Assembly (NCBI RefSeq): GCF_964355755.1 | Contig: NC_092672.1 | Span: 11,156,501 to 11,220,500 of the forward strand | DNA from: Antedon mediterranea | Lineage: Eukaryota; Echinodermata; Crinoidea; Comatulida; Antedonidae | Direction of reading: 5' to 3' | DNA: 64,000 nt | Shown: in pieces, positions 1 through 11,530 of the stretch | How positions within the stretch are numbered: the stretch's first letter is position 1 | Layout of the letters: each line of letters opens with the position of its first letter | Notes under the pieces: generated by a model | Seen by the model: the letters and a program-made list of their open reading frames with translations, nothing else | What the model was told of the DNA's origin: nothing | The model's database searches: none | Made by a program: the position numbers and the translations under genes

Positions 1-133
1 GGCGAATTAGAAAGTTTGGTGGAAGCTAGGCACGAAGGGAGATGTTGTCTACATAATAAATACAATAACTTAGTCCATTATTAAATAACACAACTAACTT
101 AAACTTCAATTATAAATAGAAAAAATCCTTTAC

Positions 134-3100
134 CCATTTGGAAGGATCCGAGTCTTTGTTCTTGAAGTCTAGATCATATTTACCATCATGATAGAATTCA
201 GATGCAGCTACATCCATTCCAATCTCAATCTTGTCTGTATAACCAGCTTTAGCAATAGCCACCTTGAGTAACTCAAGTCCTATAACATTTAAATGATGGT
301 ATAATTTTATAACACAGTCAAGAATAAGAATTCAAATAATAATAATAATATCCTGGATATATAAATTGTGAAAACTCTAAGCACAGTGTCTTTTGCACAC
401 CTGGGTGGAAAGGTACAGTAGATGCAAATGCAAGTAAAGTGTCTTGTCCAATACAAGCAATGCGGCGAGAATTGAATTCGACCGCACAATCTCATGATAA
501 GTACTTCAACATTCAACCTACACCCCCTTGCATCTAGCCGAGGTCTATATCAGAAAGTGAGGATTGGTGAGTGAGTTCTTCTCACAGAAAGAGAGATTTC
601 CAAAGAAATTAAAAGCAAGTATTTACTAGGATGTTACTGTAGATTGTTAATTTAATTTCCGCTTAATTAAAATAATGGTGTTTAGGTACTGTAGGTGCAT
701 TGTAGGTGATTCTGCTACCTCTCGCTTATGGAATGACCCAGCCGCCTCTATTATATCATGTTCGTCTACTATTGCCTTTAAATCTGCCTTGAAAACTTAT
801 CTTTTGCTTTCAGATTGAGCTCTCCCATACACCGCACCTTTGATCACTTACTGCTGGAATTAGCACGTTACAAAATCGAACTATTATTATTATTATTATT
901 ATATTTATTTATTATGTGACTGGGAACATCTCATCAAGTGACATTGTGTTTAATGGATTTTATTGCTATAGAGCACTTTTTTCGCAGAACTGTGCGACAG
1001 GAATATACAGGGAATAATATTATTAGCATAACATAATGTGAACTATTTATACAATTTTGAGTAAGTACCTTCTTTATTATCTTGAATGTTTGGAGCAAAA
1101 CCTCCTTCATCTCCAACATTAGTAGCTGAAAGGGAAAATAAAAATACTGTAACATATAAGACAATTTAGAATACTGATGCACTCAACTACTTTCAAATGT
1201 GGTTTTTTTGTTTCTACGTTTTGCAAAACGAAACAATGTGCAACCAATAAGAGTTCAGGAAAAATAGCTGTCGCATTCATGAGCATTTTAAGAATCGAAA
1301 AGCTCAGCAAACAGCTATTTGCTCCTTTATAATGGAAAAGTTAACGCGATTCTTTTCTATGTGAAATGTTGAATTTGGGTAAACCAATCCATCTAGTGGA
1401 AAACAGGCTTTACGTCGCATAATGTTGCACAACAATTTCAATCAGGTGTCAATTTTTATGATCCTTAAGATTGCTATAGCAATAGGCAATACAGTTAGTT
1501 AAATCAGGTCCAATTCTGTTCTTAATTTATAGCACTTTTTGAAATATACCAAATTAGTCTCCAAAAACAGAGAATATAAACCTACCGTCTTGTCCATAAC
1601 GCTCCTTTATTACCTTTTTCAAGGTCTGATAGACCTCACAACCAATACGCATAGCCTCCTTAAATGATGCTGCACCTACATATTAATATATAAAGACAAA
1701 TTTTATTTAATGCCAGTGTAGAACATTGAAGAAATTAGAAAGTATTATTTTCAATTAAAATATTTTATTTCAGAACTCTGGCTCAAAAATTGTCTTGCTT
1801 GTCACGTTATATAAAATATGATGGGTAAAATGCAGACAGTACAACACCAATGTACTCATTTTGCAGTTGTAAACATTTTGTTAAAGATCTATGGAACGGT
1901 ATTCACATTGTACTTTGCACACATGAACGATTTATGAAAAATTAGCAGTACCTGTGGGAAGAATCATAAACTCCTGCATGGCAAGCTTATTGCCTGCATG
2001 ACTTCCACCGTTTATAACATTAAATGCCTGCAAAGAAAAATAAATTGCTTTGTTTAAAGTACTGTTAATAGTAATAGAATGTTAATTTTAGTATTATTCT
2101 ACAGGCAATCTAACATCAGGATGCTGATCTCCGGAGACCAAAGGGTTTATCTGTGGCTGCCACACGATCAGTTTCATGTCCTTTAATCAGACTCCATACC
2201 ATGCAGAATATGTACAAAGTACAGGACTGTTGGTATTTGTTGGAGCCAGACATAAGATCAAAGAACTGTTATGAGTTCCTATCTTGGCAAGGAAAGCTCA
2301 TCGTCCTGTTAGATCGCCTGGACTATGTAAAAAATACCAAAACTCTTGTAACCGAAACAAACATATTACAGCTTCATTTATGAGGCTCTCCCTTAGGACA
2401 CAGAATGTTTGGCAGCTTCCCTATTTCCACCATTGGAATTAAGCCCGTTTCCACAAAAGTGAAAAAAGAAACAAAAAAATTGCGGAAACAATTAGAACTT
2501 ATGAATGTTTGATTCGCGCGAAAATAACTGCTTATGGAAAAAAGGCTTTAAGTGGACAACTTCGAGAAAAATTGTCACTTTTATAGGATACTGTACCATA
2601 AAACATAAATGATGATGAAAATGTTGAACTTTAAAATAACATACTGGTACTGGTAGGATGACCTCCATGTTTCCTGCAAGGTCAGCAATGTGCTGATAGA
2701 GCGGTACACCTTTCTTAGCAGCTCCTGCCTTGCAAACTGCTAATGATACACCTAGGATTGCATTGGCACCAAGCTTGGCTAAGATAAACAAAAACACAAG
2801 GGATATAGTTTAGAAATTGATATTGTAATGTCATCAGAATTAGCCATACACTATTTCTTTTTGTAAATGTGGGAATAGCCTGCAACTTGCAGTCTACTGG
2901 GCTGAATTGCGCATACAGGTAGATGTGGACAACTTTCTTTTCTCTCTTAGTGTTTAGTGCTGCCATCAAACGGCGCCAGATTGGGCTAAATGGACCTGTA
3001 CACAACACTATTCTTCCAAAAGATGTACTGGGTTCTTTAAAGTTCACACAAGTCAGATGTGTACACTGGAGCTCCAGTTATCCGAGAAGTTCTACCACCA

Positions 3101-5317
3101 GAACAATGGTCAAGGAGTATCTTAAACCTGTCGATTGTATAGCTATGGTTTACGGCACCCCTGCCTTAACCGCTCGGCTACTCGACTTGATTGAACAAAA
3201 CTAATCAAACCAGAGACAGTAGAGCAACAATTTCATTCAGATCAGAAACTGGTGTCTTTTTACTTAGCTAACCACTAGACTCCCAAAATTTGAGTCCACA
3301 GTAATTGTGCAACTCACATTTATTTTCCGTTCCATCAAGTTCCAACATTGACGAGTCAATAGCTTTCTGGGAAGTTTCATCAATCCCCTGGAATTAAAAT
3401 GAACAAAAGGTTAAAAAAATAAGTTAATTTTTCAATCAAAGTGGTATATAAATTTGGGATTTGTGAATAAATTGCAGTTTTGCAGAATAAATTCAAGGGC
3501 AAACTGCGGGGACACATGGATGGTCGGTGTGAAAGGTACCAACATCAAACTCCAGATTTTTTAGGTTTTTATTTCAAAATATTTATAGCAGGTCTACAAA
3601 ATAATAAATAGTAAATAAAACATTATGACAGAAATAATTAGTAAATTAAAAATATTATCAATTAAAATGATTCTAATGATCATTGCTAGCAAACAAAGTA
3701 GAGGGCAGTATTTACAATTTTATTAAAAAAAAACCTGGTGTTGCTTGGTTGGTGTGAATGGAGATCACTACAGAGTTTTGGTGTGAAAGGGGTATTACAA
3801 TCTTGAATTATTCATCCTTCCGTAGTTTAGGGTTACAAATAAATAATTACCCACCTTTGAGATAATATATGGTGCTATAACATCATTTATGTTGGAAACT
3901 GCCTTTAGAACACCTGAAAAATAAATAAAATTAAATCTACTTTACCTTTTCAACCTTCATGTTTAATAACTCCATGATTTTACTTAATACTTAAAGAATA
4001 GTAATAATATTTATTGGTTACTCTTTATGCTTTAAAATAGAGAAACACTCTCGTAATGAGAGGTTCCACCCATACAAAATATTTACAAAAGTGTACAATA
4101 TTTGCAAGTTGTCCTTGGTTGGGTGGTACAAAGATCTAACTTTTAGCAGGAATTGTCGTTCACTTTATATTGCAAACCCTGAAAAAATAGTAAAATGCAC
4201 CTACCTTTGCCAAGAAACCTTATTGGATCTTTATCCCGCAACTCTAAAGCTTCATATATTCCAGTCGATGCTCCACTAGGAACAGCAGCTCTGAACATTC
4301 CTAAAATAAAAATGTTCACACAATTAGGCCTATTGTGGAGAAAAATGTGAAATAGAATAGAAGTGGAATTTTTAAGCACAATGAATTACTCCACTAATTT
4401 TCTGAATATGCACCCAAAAAAAAAGTAATAAAATAACGGAAAAAATTTAATTCCCTTTCTTTATTTCATAATCAAATGTACATACAGTATTACCGGAATC
4501 AATTCACAACATCTAAGTTTTAAAAAAAAACAGAGCTGGTGTATTTTTTAATTCAACACTGCCTTCTATCTATTTTTGAGAGGTAAGGAGTATTATGTTG
4601 TGGCTGTGTAAGGGGAATCCCCTTTTCGTTCAGAAAAAAAATTAAAAATTATGACCGCAGATGGTGGTACAATGGCTTAAATAAATAAATTTGCTTGTGT
4701 GCAAACCTTTTTGTTATAATTTTAATGCAGAAAACAAAGTATACATCAACATTTTGAAGATATTGAGCCGAAACCTTTTTTGACTTTAGAGAGGACAGTA
4801 GAACAAGGGGCCATCAATTCAAATTAAGAAAGCCAAGAGCCCGACTGAAAATCAGAAGCCACTCCTTTTCAAGTAGAATCGTCAACACATGGAACAATCT
4901 ATACCACACTACAGTACAAGCAGAAAACATAAATGCATTCAAGGATCAACTAAACAAAGACAGAGCAATGGGAGATAAATTTTGCTACCAATTCTAGATA
5001 AATACAGAAGAAATGGAGGGCGTTTAAAAGGAATTTGCCTTAATCAAGAGCCCGAAGATTCAAGTAAGATTCAAGTAAGATCTTTATAATCTATGAGAAA
5101 ATGTAGAAAAACAGGAGCTCAATTGGATTGTTAGGCCAGTTGCCGAGTTTAAAATACAGGAGTCTTCCGACCCAAACGGGAGTGTTGGCATGTATGGCAT
5201 TGGAAAGGAAATGAATGCGATTCAATACCTACCTTTTTCAGTGGTAAGATCGACCTCAACGGTTGGGTTTCCACGACTGTCAAATATTTCACGAGCATGA
5301 ATCTTTGTGATCGGCAT
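134..5317 (-). CDS. ENO: Enolase (2-phosphoglycerate dehydratase), 5' two thirds of gene
   Basis: Glycolytic enzyme converting 2-phosphoglycerate to phosphoenolpyruvate in the cytosol. Nine coding exons read on the minus strand: 5317-5233, 4300-4205, 3913-3855, 3387-3318, 2778-2645, 2027-1952, 1675-1586, 1125-1069 and 279-134. All borders are GT/AG and the phases join cleanly, giving 813 nt or 271 codons from [20 protein letters not shown]. Recognised blocks are [17 protein letters not shown] (substrate loop region), [46 protein letters not shown] and [10 protein letters not shown]. Animal enolases have about 434 residues, so about 160 C-terminal residues with the remaining metal ligands and the catalytic lysine lie left of the window. 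The start ATG at 5317 gives the usual N-terminus. Introns hold repeat debris (LINE tails at 690-915 and 4790-5000, a dispersed repeat at 2930-3180, a TIR-element remnant at 3498-3800). The gene looks intact as far as it can be read. Confidence 0.97.
365..485 (-). repeat. Dispersed repeat fragment (tRNA-SINE-like body)
   Basis: Minus-strand text contains TTGGACAAGACACTTTAC and then a CACCTGGG-type block. These words recur in short dispersed elements of many marine invertebrates. A related piece with the block TTTGTACACCTGGGCGGAG lies at 45095-45185. No tRNA head is seen here. Confidence 0.35.
685..915 (+). repeat. 3' end of a non-LTR retrotransposon (L2/CR1-like) with (TTA)n tail
   Basis: Translation of the plus strand gives [10 protein letters not shown], then [13 protein letters not shown] and a stop. 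This matches the conserved C-terminal end of L2/CR1-type LINE proteins. It is followed by about 100 nt of 3' UTR and a (TTA)n microsatellite at about 883-915, typical of such tails. It is 5'-truncated and lies in an enolase intron. Confidence 0.6.
2930..3180 (+). repeat. Dispersed repeat, family 'GGTTCTTTAAAGT', copy 1
   Basis: The block with GTACTGGGTTCTTTAAAGT, GTGTACACTGGA and TTATCCGAGAAG is shared with copies at 11265-11530, 35765-35930 and 63745-63865. The copies have different lengths and flanks, as expected for an interspersed element. No coding capacity is evident. Confidence 0.6.
3498..3806. repeat. Truncated TIR element (MITE), relative of 41903-42468
   Basis: It shares the run GGTGTGAAAGGTACCAACAT, the internal AATGATTCTAATGATC stretch and the terminal TTGGTGTGAAAGGGGTAT with the full copy in intron 2 of gene B. 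The left terminal repeat is missing. Confidence 0.6.
4790..5000 (+). repeat. Fragment of a LINE C-terminal region
   Basis: The plus strand translates to [20 protein letters not shown], then NTWNNL and later FKDQLNKD before a stop. This is the characteristic C-terminal end of L2/CR1-type non-LTR elements. It is 5'-truncated and sits in the first coding intron of enolase. Confidence 0.6.
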
Positions 5318-6486
5318 AGTGAATTGATAAATTCTTCCTTTTTTTAAAAAAAAGGTTAAAAATAAGCATTTTATTTTAAATTAAATATGTATGTTTGGTA
5401 TACAGTAGGAGTACTAAAATGTCATGAATGTTCTTAAGAGAGCCAGTCACTAAAAATCAAACATTAGGTGGCAAGGGTCAAAATTTCGAATTGGCTCATA
5501 TTTTGCACATTGGTAGACCTTGATGTAAGTAAACCTGATGTGTAGATTGTTTGGTAAAATATCGCTTAGTTTTCGAGAAAATCGAAAAATAACGATTTTC
5601 GGCCAATTTTGTTAGATTTTGGTGTATAATTTACATTAACTTTAACAGCCTCTGGAAGCCAAACGTAGCAACCTAGCGTTTTAATATTTTACACTTACGT
5701 TAACTAGCATCTTGAATATAATTTAGTAAAGTTTCAAAAAATTTTGTGAAATTTTAAGATTTTGACTAATTAATTACTAATTAGAATATATAAAACTCTT
5801 AAAAAGTAGGGTAAAAACAAACGCGTTTTTTTTTATGTGCGACGAATTTTTTTTAAATAAAAAAGTCATCAATCTAAAGTTTAGATACTAATATTTATGA
5901 ATCAAGTACAAAAAAATTGGGGAAACTATTTTCCGCTCCGCGCCAGAGCCACAAAGTTGTAAGAATTTCAAAGATTTTATCTGTCGGCAAGATCAATCAG
6001 ATGTACCTATTGTTCTCTATTTAGCAATCCAAGTGGCTTTAAGCCAAACTTTTATTACGAGAAACAAACTTGAAAGATAAATTTTGAATTAAGTTGTAAT
6101 TTAAACACAAACTAAAAATACGTTTCTGGTAAAATTTCAATTACTAACCAATATATGAAATTAAGCAATTAACTAAAAATCACTCGCTTATTCTTTGTCA
6201 AACCACATTATTATAAATTATTCCATCCTCTCATAGTTTATAGGATAAAACTGAAAAACAAATTTTTTTAACTTGTTATCGTTTTCCTGTTTGTCGAACC
6301 TGGTCGAACTTACTCAACGAGAATGTTTCAAAACATTAACCACAGTAGACAAAACACTTTACTGCGTATATTCGATAGATAACGATATCTTCATTGACGT
6401 TGACAACGGAACTGATTTGTTATCAATTTTAGTTTATGTCTTACAATGTAAAGACGTGTTGAAAATAATTCTTATATATAAGAAAA

Positions 6487-7794
6487 CAAACAAAATGGAG
6501 ATTTCATGTTCTTTTAAATCGGTTGTCGGCGGAGCTTGTGGATTCGATAGAAAAGACCGCAAACAGAGCATCACTGAAGTCCTACCTTTACAAGCATGCC
6601 AGAAGGAAATCGCTGCACACAGATACATGTTTAGGTTTACGGGCATCGATAGTGAGTGGTACTATTTGTGCAGCAGGAAAATGGAAAGGCGTGAGTCATA
6701 TCAACAACATAGAGTATGGAAGCAGGTCCATGAAGGTGTGGATGGCGTGTATGGTATTGGTGCAGTACAAAATCTACTTTTGAGTAAATTATGTGTGCCC
6801 TTGAAGCTACCCAATTGAATTCATAACCAAGATACAACGTCTGATCAAAATAAATCAAGTATCATTTATTGCAGTAAAAGCAAGAATATAAGCCAAGACA
6901 TCTCATGAAGAACAAGCTGATATAAATGACGACGACCAAATAGAAAGTGAAGAAAGTCCTGGCACCCCCAGCAAACTGTTCTTTTGTCGCGAACAAGGTT
7001 GCATTAGGTCATATCAGAGGTACTCTTCCCTAGAGAAACACTTAGATTATGAAAATCACAAGAACGCACTAGAACATGAAACACTTTATGACAGGGCAAT
7101 GAAATTATACGCAACACAACTAGGAGAGAGGGTACTTCTAAAAATCCAGAACCAACAAGAACCAACGATTTGCCACGTTTTGACATTGGCCCCAAACTGC
7201 AAATGGGCTGGGCGTTAAAGTCCTCTGCAAAAAAACCCGATTTTCTGTACCACAGAAAACCAACCTTATTGATGTTTCTGACGCTGGAGAGCAGACGGGA
7301 CAGAAAGCTGATCCATGTGATGTCTCACGAGAGATGAGATCGGCCAGGCACAGCGATGGTTCACATCTATTTAGCAAGACTGAATTTTTAACAGCACATC
7401 AAGTTTTTTCTCACACTTGGCTAAAAAAAGGAGGACAGATGCAGTCGTTCATGATGATGATGATGACGAAGATGATGATTACGATAGTAATGAAGATGGT
7501 GACAAAGTCGAAGAAAATGGAGATGATTCAAAAACGGAAAAGGAAAGAGAAATTCAACTTTTGTCGCAAACCGTACTGGACACAATAGGCTTGCAGCATC
7601 CAATAATGTTTGAAATGCATAATATTTGTGAACTGAAACCTCAAGAAAAACTCTCCAGATTCTCTTTGCCAATGTTGCAAGAAATGTGTACTTCTCTTGA
7701 ACTTAATACCACAGATATAACCATAAAGCGCAAGAAGCCATACATTGATTGGCTGGGAAAGCTGGTTTCCGTGTGCAGTTGCTCGATTGATTAA
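6487..7794 (+). pseudogene. Frame-broken C2H2 zinc-finger gene inside the TTAA element
   Basis: Successive frames carry parts of one protein. An N-terminal part reads GKWKGVSHINNIEYG. A C2H2 finger reads CREQGC, then SYQRYSSLEKHLDYENH at about 6985-7064. A block reads KLQMGWALKSSAKK; after a break at an A7 run (7227-7233) another frame continues with DPCDVSREMRSARHSDGSHL. After a second A7 run (7424-7430) comes a part with an acidic Asp/Glu stretch ending in a TGA-terminated region with a later stop TAA at 7792. At least three frame changes are needed. I know the general type as an uncharacterised C2H2-containing family recurring in cnidarian, mollusc and other invertebrate genomes, without a proven function. 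The breaks at homopolymers could be decay or assembly errors. Confidence 0.55.
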
Positions 7795-8084
7795 GGTAGC
7801 AATGAATTCTTTAAAATAACAATTTAATATGTGGGACGATTCTGTTGTCTAAATTGTTAGTATTTAAAGTCGCGTTCTGTAAATTTTTAATAAAGCGAAG
7901 GGATGAAACAATGGTTTACAAGTTTACAAACAATAATTTATTGTTTAGGCTACGAATTATTAGGAAATTTTGCACGAGCACATGAACGTTATCGGATGTC
8001 ACCATTCTACTCATTTGCATAACAACAGAGTTCAGTGAACATTATTGCATTAACGTACTTGCTCGTTTTGAATTCAAGCTTCGA

Positions 8085-8345
8085 CGGGAAGTGTAGAACG
8101 CAAAGCATGTGTAGCGCACGCAATATACGCCACACGTATTAAAACAAATCATGGAATACCTTGGGTTTATAGAGACTAAGCCTAGCCAGGCATGTTTAAT
8201 CATGTTTTGGTTAACGTTTTCATTTACGCTATTTTTCAGAAATAAGGTTCTCGACGCACGTAACTAAAGTTTTTCGTAATGCTTGCACACGCACAGCAAG
8301 TTGTTTACAAAGTGGGTGGAGCTTGGAAATAGCGTTAACGTGCTC
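8085..8345. repeat. Dispersed repeat nested in the TTAA element; relative at 29720-30290
   Basis: Blocks TACCTTGGGT, CTCGACGCACGTAACTAAAG and TTGTTTACAAAGTGGG occur in the same order at 29723-30290 in intron 3 of gene A, where the spacing is longer. No open frame was recognised. Confidence 0.55.
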
Positions 8346-8392
8346 GTGCGAATACTCCCTATATGAGAAGATAAGAACATTATGTTATATAG

Positions 8393-8582
8393 CCTGTTTT
8401 CCACTAGGCGAAATTATTCGCGCAAATCAAACATTTTCGCGTATACGCACACGTCAAATGGAACACTTTGTTGATAAAAATAAACTGCGCATGCGCGCGT
8501 ATAGTGCAAAAAATAATAATATTATTATTATTATATTATAATAATAATAAGAATAAATTCACCTAGTGGAAAACATAACAGG
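8393..8582. repeat. Short TIR element (MITE), family 'TTTTCCACTAGGCGAA', copy 1
   Basis: It begins CCTGTTTTCCACTAGGCGAA and ends TTCACCTAGTGGAAAA with ACAGG following, so the ends are inverted repeats. The interior has alternating CG-rich words and an (ATT)n run. A second, cleaner copy is at 27222-27378. A single end-like site is at about 1390-1412. Confidence 0.55.
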
Positions 8583-9653
8583 TGATGAAGCTAAGCGCGT
8601 TATAATGTTGAGCTTAGATAGTAATTGCTTAATTTCATGTGTTAGTCGTTTAAATTTGACTAGAAATTTATTTTTAGATGTTTTTATATTAAAACGTAAT
8701 TCCAAATTATTCAGGACCTTTCAAGTTTGTTTCTCGTAGTAAAATTTACCTTAAATCTGTAAATAGAGAACAATAGGTACATCTGATTGATCTTGCCGAC
8801 AGATGAAATCTTAGAATTTCTTACAACTTTGTGGCTCTGACGCGGAGCGGAAAATAGTTTCCCCAAATTTTTTTTACTTGATTCATAAATATTAGTATCT
8901 AAACAGTAGATTGACTATTTTTTTATTAAAAAAAAATTCGTCGCACATGAAAAAAAAGCGTTTGTTTTTACTCTACTTTTTAAGAGTTTTATATATGCTA
9001 ATTAGTAATTAATTAGTCAAAATCTTAAAATTTCATCAAATTTTTTGAAACTTTACTAAATTATTGTCAAGATGCTAGTTAACGTTAGTGTAAAATATTA
9101 AAACGCTAGGTTGCTACATTTGGCTTCCAGAGGCTGTTAAACTTAATGTAAATTATACACCAAAAATTAACAAAATTGGCCGAAAATCGTTATTTTTCGA
9201 TTTTCTCGAAAACTAAGCGATATTTTACCAAACAAACTACACATCAGGTTTACTTACATCAAGGTCTACCAATGTGCAAAATATGAGCCAATTCGAAATT
9301 TTGACCCTTGCCACTAAATTACGAATATGTCTGATTTTTGGTGACAAGCACTCTTAAGTATTGCCGTTTATTATATTTTAAAATTGTAATTGAGAGGGTC
9401 CAGAAAACCTACTACTGTACTATAACTACTTAGGCCTAGCCACATCTAAAACATTTATTGATTATTCCATTAATTAAAGCAATCCATCAATTAAGTTTTC
9501 AATGTTGGAGGAGCCCCAGGATATATACAGATATATATATATTAACACATTAGGCAATGAACATTAATTCGAAACCGCCCGGTGATATACTGAAATTTAA
9601 TTAATTAATTTGAAATGATAAAGATGAGGAAATCTGTGAGAATGAGAAAAAGT

Positions 9654-9725
9654 CGCCCCAACCGAGACTCGAACTCGGACCGCCTGCTTGATATGCAGAT
9701 GTCCTAACCATTAGACCACTGGGGC
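9654..9725 (-). tRNA. tRNA-like gene, complete cloverleaf, anticodon AUC (Asp-type)
   Basis: The 72-nt minus-strand sequence folds fully by eye. The 7-bp acceptor stem pairs GCCCCAG with TTGGGGC. The D arm carries the A-box TGGTCTAATGG. The anticodon stem CTGC/GCAG has the loop ATATCAA. The 5-bp T stem CCGAG/CTCGG has the loop TTCGAGT and a B-box-like GAGTTCGAGTC. A T-run follows the 3' end, as for a Pol III terminator. The anticodon at 9692-9690 would read the Asp codon GAU, but normal eukaryotic tRNA-Asp has GUC. Position 32 is A. It may be a SINE-derived tRNA-like sequence and not a working tRNA. Confidence 0.6.
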
Positions 9726-9883
9726 TTTCCTGGTATTGTTCAAACTCGATTGGATAGCGACTCTTTAACATTCTCGGCGTGGTACGGCGGAACAGCACTA
9801 GTCCTCAGTTGTACGCACGCGCACCAGAGATCAAATTGATATATATATATATAGATATAACCATTAGACAGTGGTCTAATGGC

Positions 9884-9955
9884 TAGACAGTGGTCTAATG
9901 GTTAGGACATCTGCATATCAAGCAGGTGGTCCGAGTTCGAGTCTCGGTTGGAGCG
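9884..9955 (+). pseudogene. Decayed tRNA-like copy in the right arm
   Basis: It matches the left-arm unit through the D, anticodon and T arms. The 5' acceptor strand is replaced by a duplicated piece (CTAGACAG), so the acceptor stem no longer pairs. The 3' strand carries one change (TTGGAGC). A T-run follows. The anticodon triplet is again ATC. Confidence 0.6.
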
Positions 9956-10646
9956 ACTTTTTCTCATTCTCACAGATTTCCTCATCTTTATCGTTTCAAA
10001 TTAATTAATTAAATTTCAGTATATCACCGGGCGGTTTCGAATTAATGTTCATTGCCTAATAATGTGTTTATATAGATATATATAGATTAAAAAATTCATA
10101 ATTTTTGCTCTTGGAAAGTTGTTGAGCAATGGATCTATATAGTACAGTAGGCTTAGGCCCCTTATCTAGTCTAGTAGAAGGCAGCCTGGTGCATGCAATG
10201 ATGGAATGGACCCTGGTTTTTTTGGCGTCTGAAACATTCTTTTTTTATACTTGTACTTACTACCGAGTGCAGGTAGGTATACCCACCACAGTCCACACTA
10301 ATAATCATCAGGCTTTTCTTAGAGTTTTAGACCTTACAATTCCTTTACAGTTCAATGAATTCCAATTGCACAAGTTAGCCTAATAAGGCCCCACAGACAT
10401 ACCACACTGACTGTATAGTATAGGCCTACTACTGCAGAGTAGAGAGCTTACCTAATCTCGCCCCTGGCAGGCCCAGGGTCCTCCTGAGTCCTAGCCTAGG
10501 CCTAATTTGGTATTTTGTTTATACCAGATATTTTTAATTTTCTAAAAGCATACATAATGGGTGTAAACAAAGCCTAAAAATCAATTCTCCAATAGTAACA
10601 TTGTTTATGATCCTATGAAATGGTGCTAATTATACAACAAACATAC

Positions 10647-10735
10647 CTTTGAAAAGGAGAAAAGTTTAAGCCGGGCTTGTGTCGTTCGGAAAGAGAGTGA
10701 GTGAGTGTGTCAGCTGCTGTGTGTGTACCGGTGAA
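10647..10735 (-). promoter_or_regulatory. Probable non-coding first exon / promoter end of the enolase gene
   Basis: On the minus strand a pyrimidine-rich, moderately GC stretch ends in CTTTTCAAAG followed by GTATGTTTG, a good splice donor at 10646/10645. The coding exon of enolase has an acceptor-like pyrimidine tract and AG about 20 nt before its ATG, so a 5'-UTR exon upstream is expected. This would place the 3.9 kb TTAA element in enolase intron 1. The start of transcription is not visible, so the right-hand limit is a guess. It could instead belong to another transcript. Confidence 0.4.
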
Positions 10736-11264
10736 TATCCCTAAAGATAGAAATTGATTCGTATTATGGGTGCTTTCTATTTAAAAAAATCGTGCCGGGT
10801 TCAAAGATAGGTAACGTTTAGTATAGTATGGAAGGCAATCACCGCCAAAAATACTATTACAACGAAATGTATTCGCAGAAAAAAAGACAAAAAGACATGC
10901 ACAAAAACGTAAAATGTATTCGATAAAACAGACAAACACAAAACACAACGTAGTCGCGAATTAGTGCACAGAATTAAAAAGTTCCTAGGTCGCAGATGTC
11001 AGAAATCGAAGCTTGATCTTTTGTGTTATCATCATCATGGCCCCTATTATTAATATGCTTACATTGCAGATAGGTAAAAAAACTAAAAGACTCATATTGG
11101 CCAAAATGAATGGATGGACCATGGAGGTAGGCCTATCCTCCATGGATGGGACCAGGATGAAAATGGCAACATTTTTTAAGAATCAATCATAGAGTTATTT
11201 TTATACTCCATGAATCAAGAATATCAACATTGATAATTTATTTTATTTATTTTAATTTTATTTT

Positions 11265-11530
11265 ATGTCTTTAGGCACTGTGGCCAAGGATTACCAATAG
11301 TGAATTAATCACTGTCCTATCAGATAGGTGGTAATCCCCCTGATACAGGGGCTATTGTGTGAACCAGTTCACCGGGGTAACCCCCCTACTCTTTTTCGAA
11401 TAATGAACTGGGTTCTTTAAAGTACACACAGGTTATAACTGTGTACACTGGACCTACGGTTTATAGTCCTTATCCGAGAAGACTTGTTCCACCACCAGAA
11501 CTAGGAGCGAGTCGGCCTCGAATAATGGCA
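11265..11530 (+). repeat. Dispersed repeat, family 'GGTTCTTTAAAGT', copy 2
   Basis: This longer copy contains CACCGGGGTAACCCCCCTAC upstream of CTGGGTTCTTTAAAGTACAC and TTATCCGAGAAG. The left border may start near TTTAGGCACTGTGGCC. It lies between the enolase and YEATS4 genes. Confidence 0.6.

Larger units (their letters stand above)
5434..9357. mobile_element. TTAA-flanked DNA transposon with ~0.7 kb terminal inverted repeats
   Basis: The segment about 5438-6150 is repeated in inverted orientation at about 8660-9353. Examples are AAGGGTCAAAATTTCGAATT near the left end and its complement near the right end, and shared ATCGCTTAGTTTTCGAGAAA blocks. Both ends are bordered by TTAA (5434-5437 and 9354-9357), with termini GAGAGCCAGTCAC and its diverged counterpart. 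TTAA duplications are known for the piggyBac and Kolobok superfamilies. The arms are diverged by substitutions and small indels, so the copy is not new. The interior holds a broken C2H2-finger gene (6487-7794) and other nested repeats (7930-8580). No DDE transposase could be read, so it looks non-autonomous. Confidence 0.75.
9540..10085. repeat. Inverted repeat (foldback) carrying a tRNA-like sequence in each arm
   Basis: Left arm about 9545-9722 and right arm about 9885-10075 are inverted copies. They share GGCAATGAACATTAATTCGA with its complement, CCGCCCGGTGATATACTGAA, the TTAATTAATT run, the A-rich GAGGAAATCTGTGAGAATG stretch and a tRNA-like unit. The centre is an AT dinucleotide run plus a short duplication of the tRNA 5' part at 9861-9885. 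The unit therefore looks like a tRNA gene with its 3' flank duplicated head to head, or a tRNA-derived SINE in foldback form. Confidence 0.75.

Noticed and set aside
1-133. Further enolase coding sequence at the left edge
   Set aside because: No frame in 1-133 continues the expected protein after the exon ending at 134; the stretch is intron.
7421-7672. Minus-strand frame with a His-rich run (HHHHH)
   Set aside because: Complement of the Asp-rich codons in the broken C2H2 gene; no other support.
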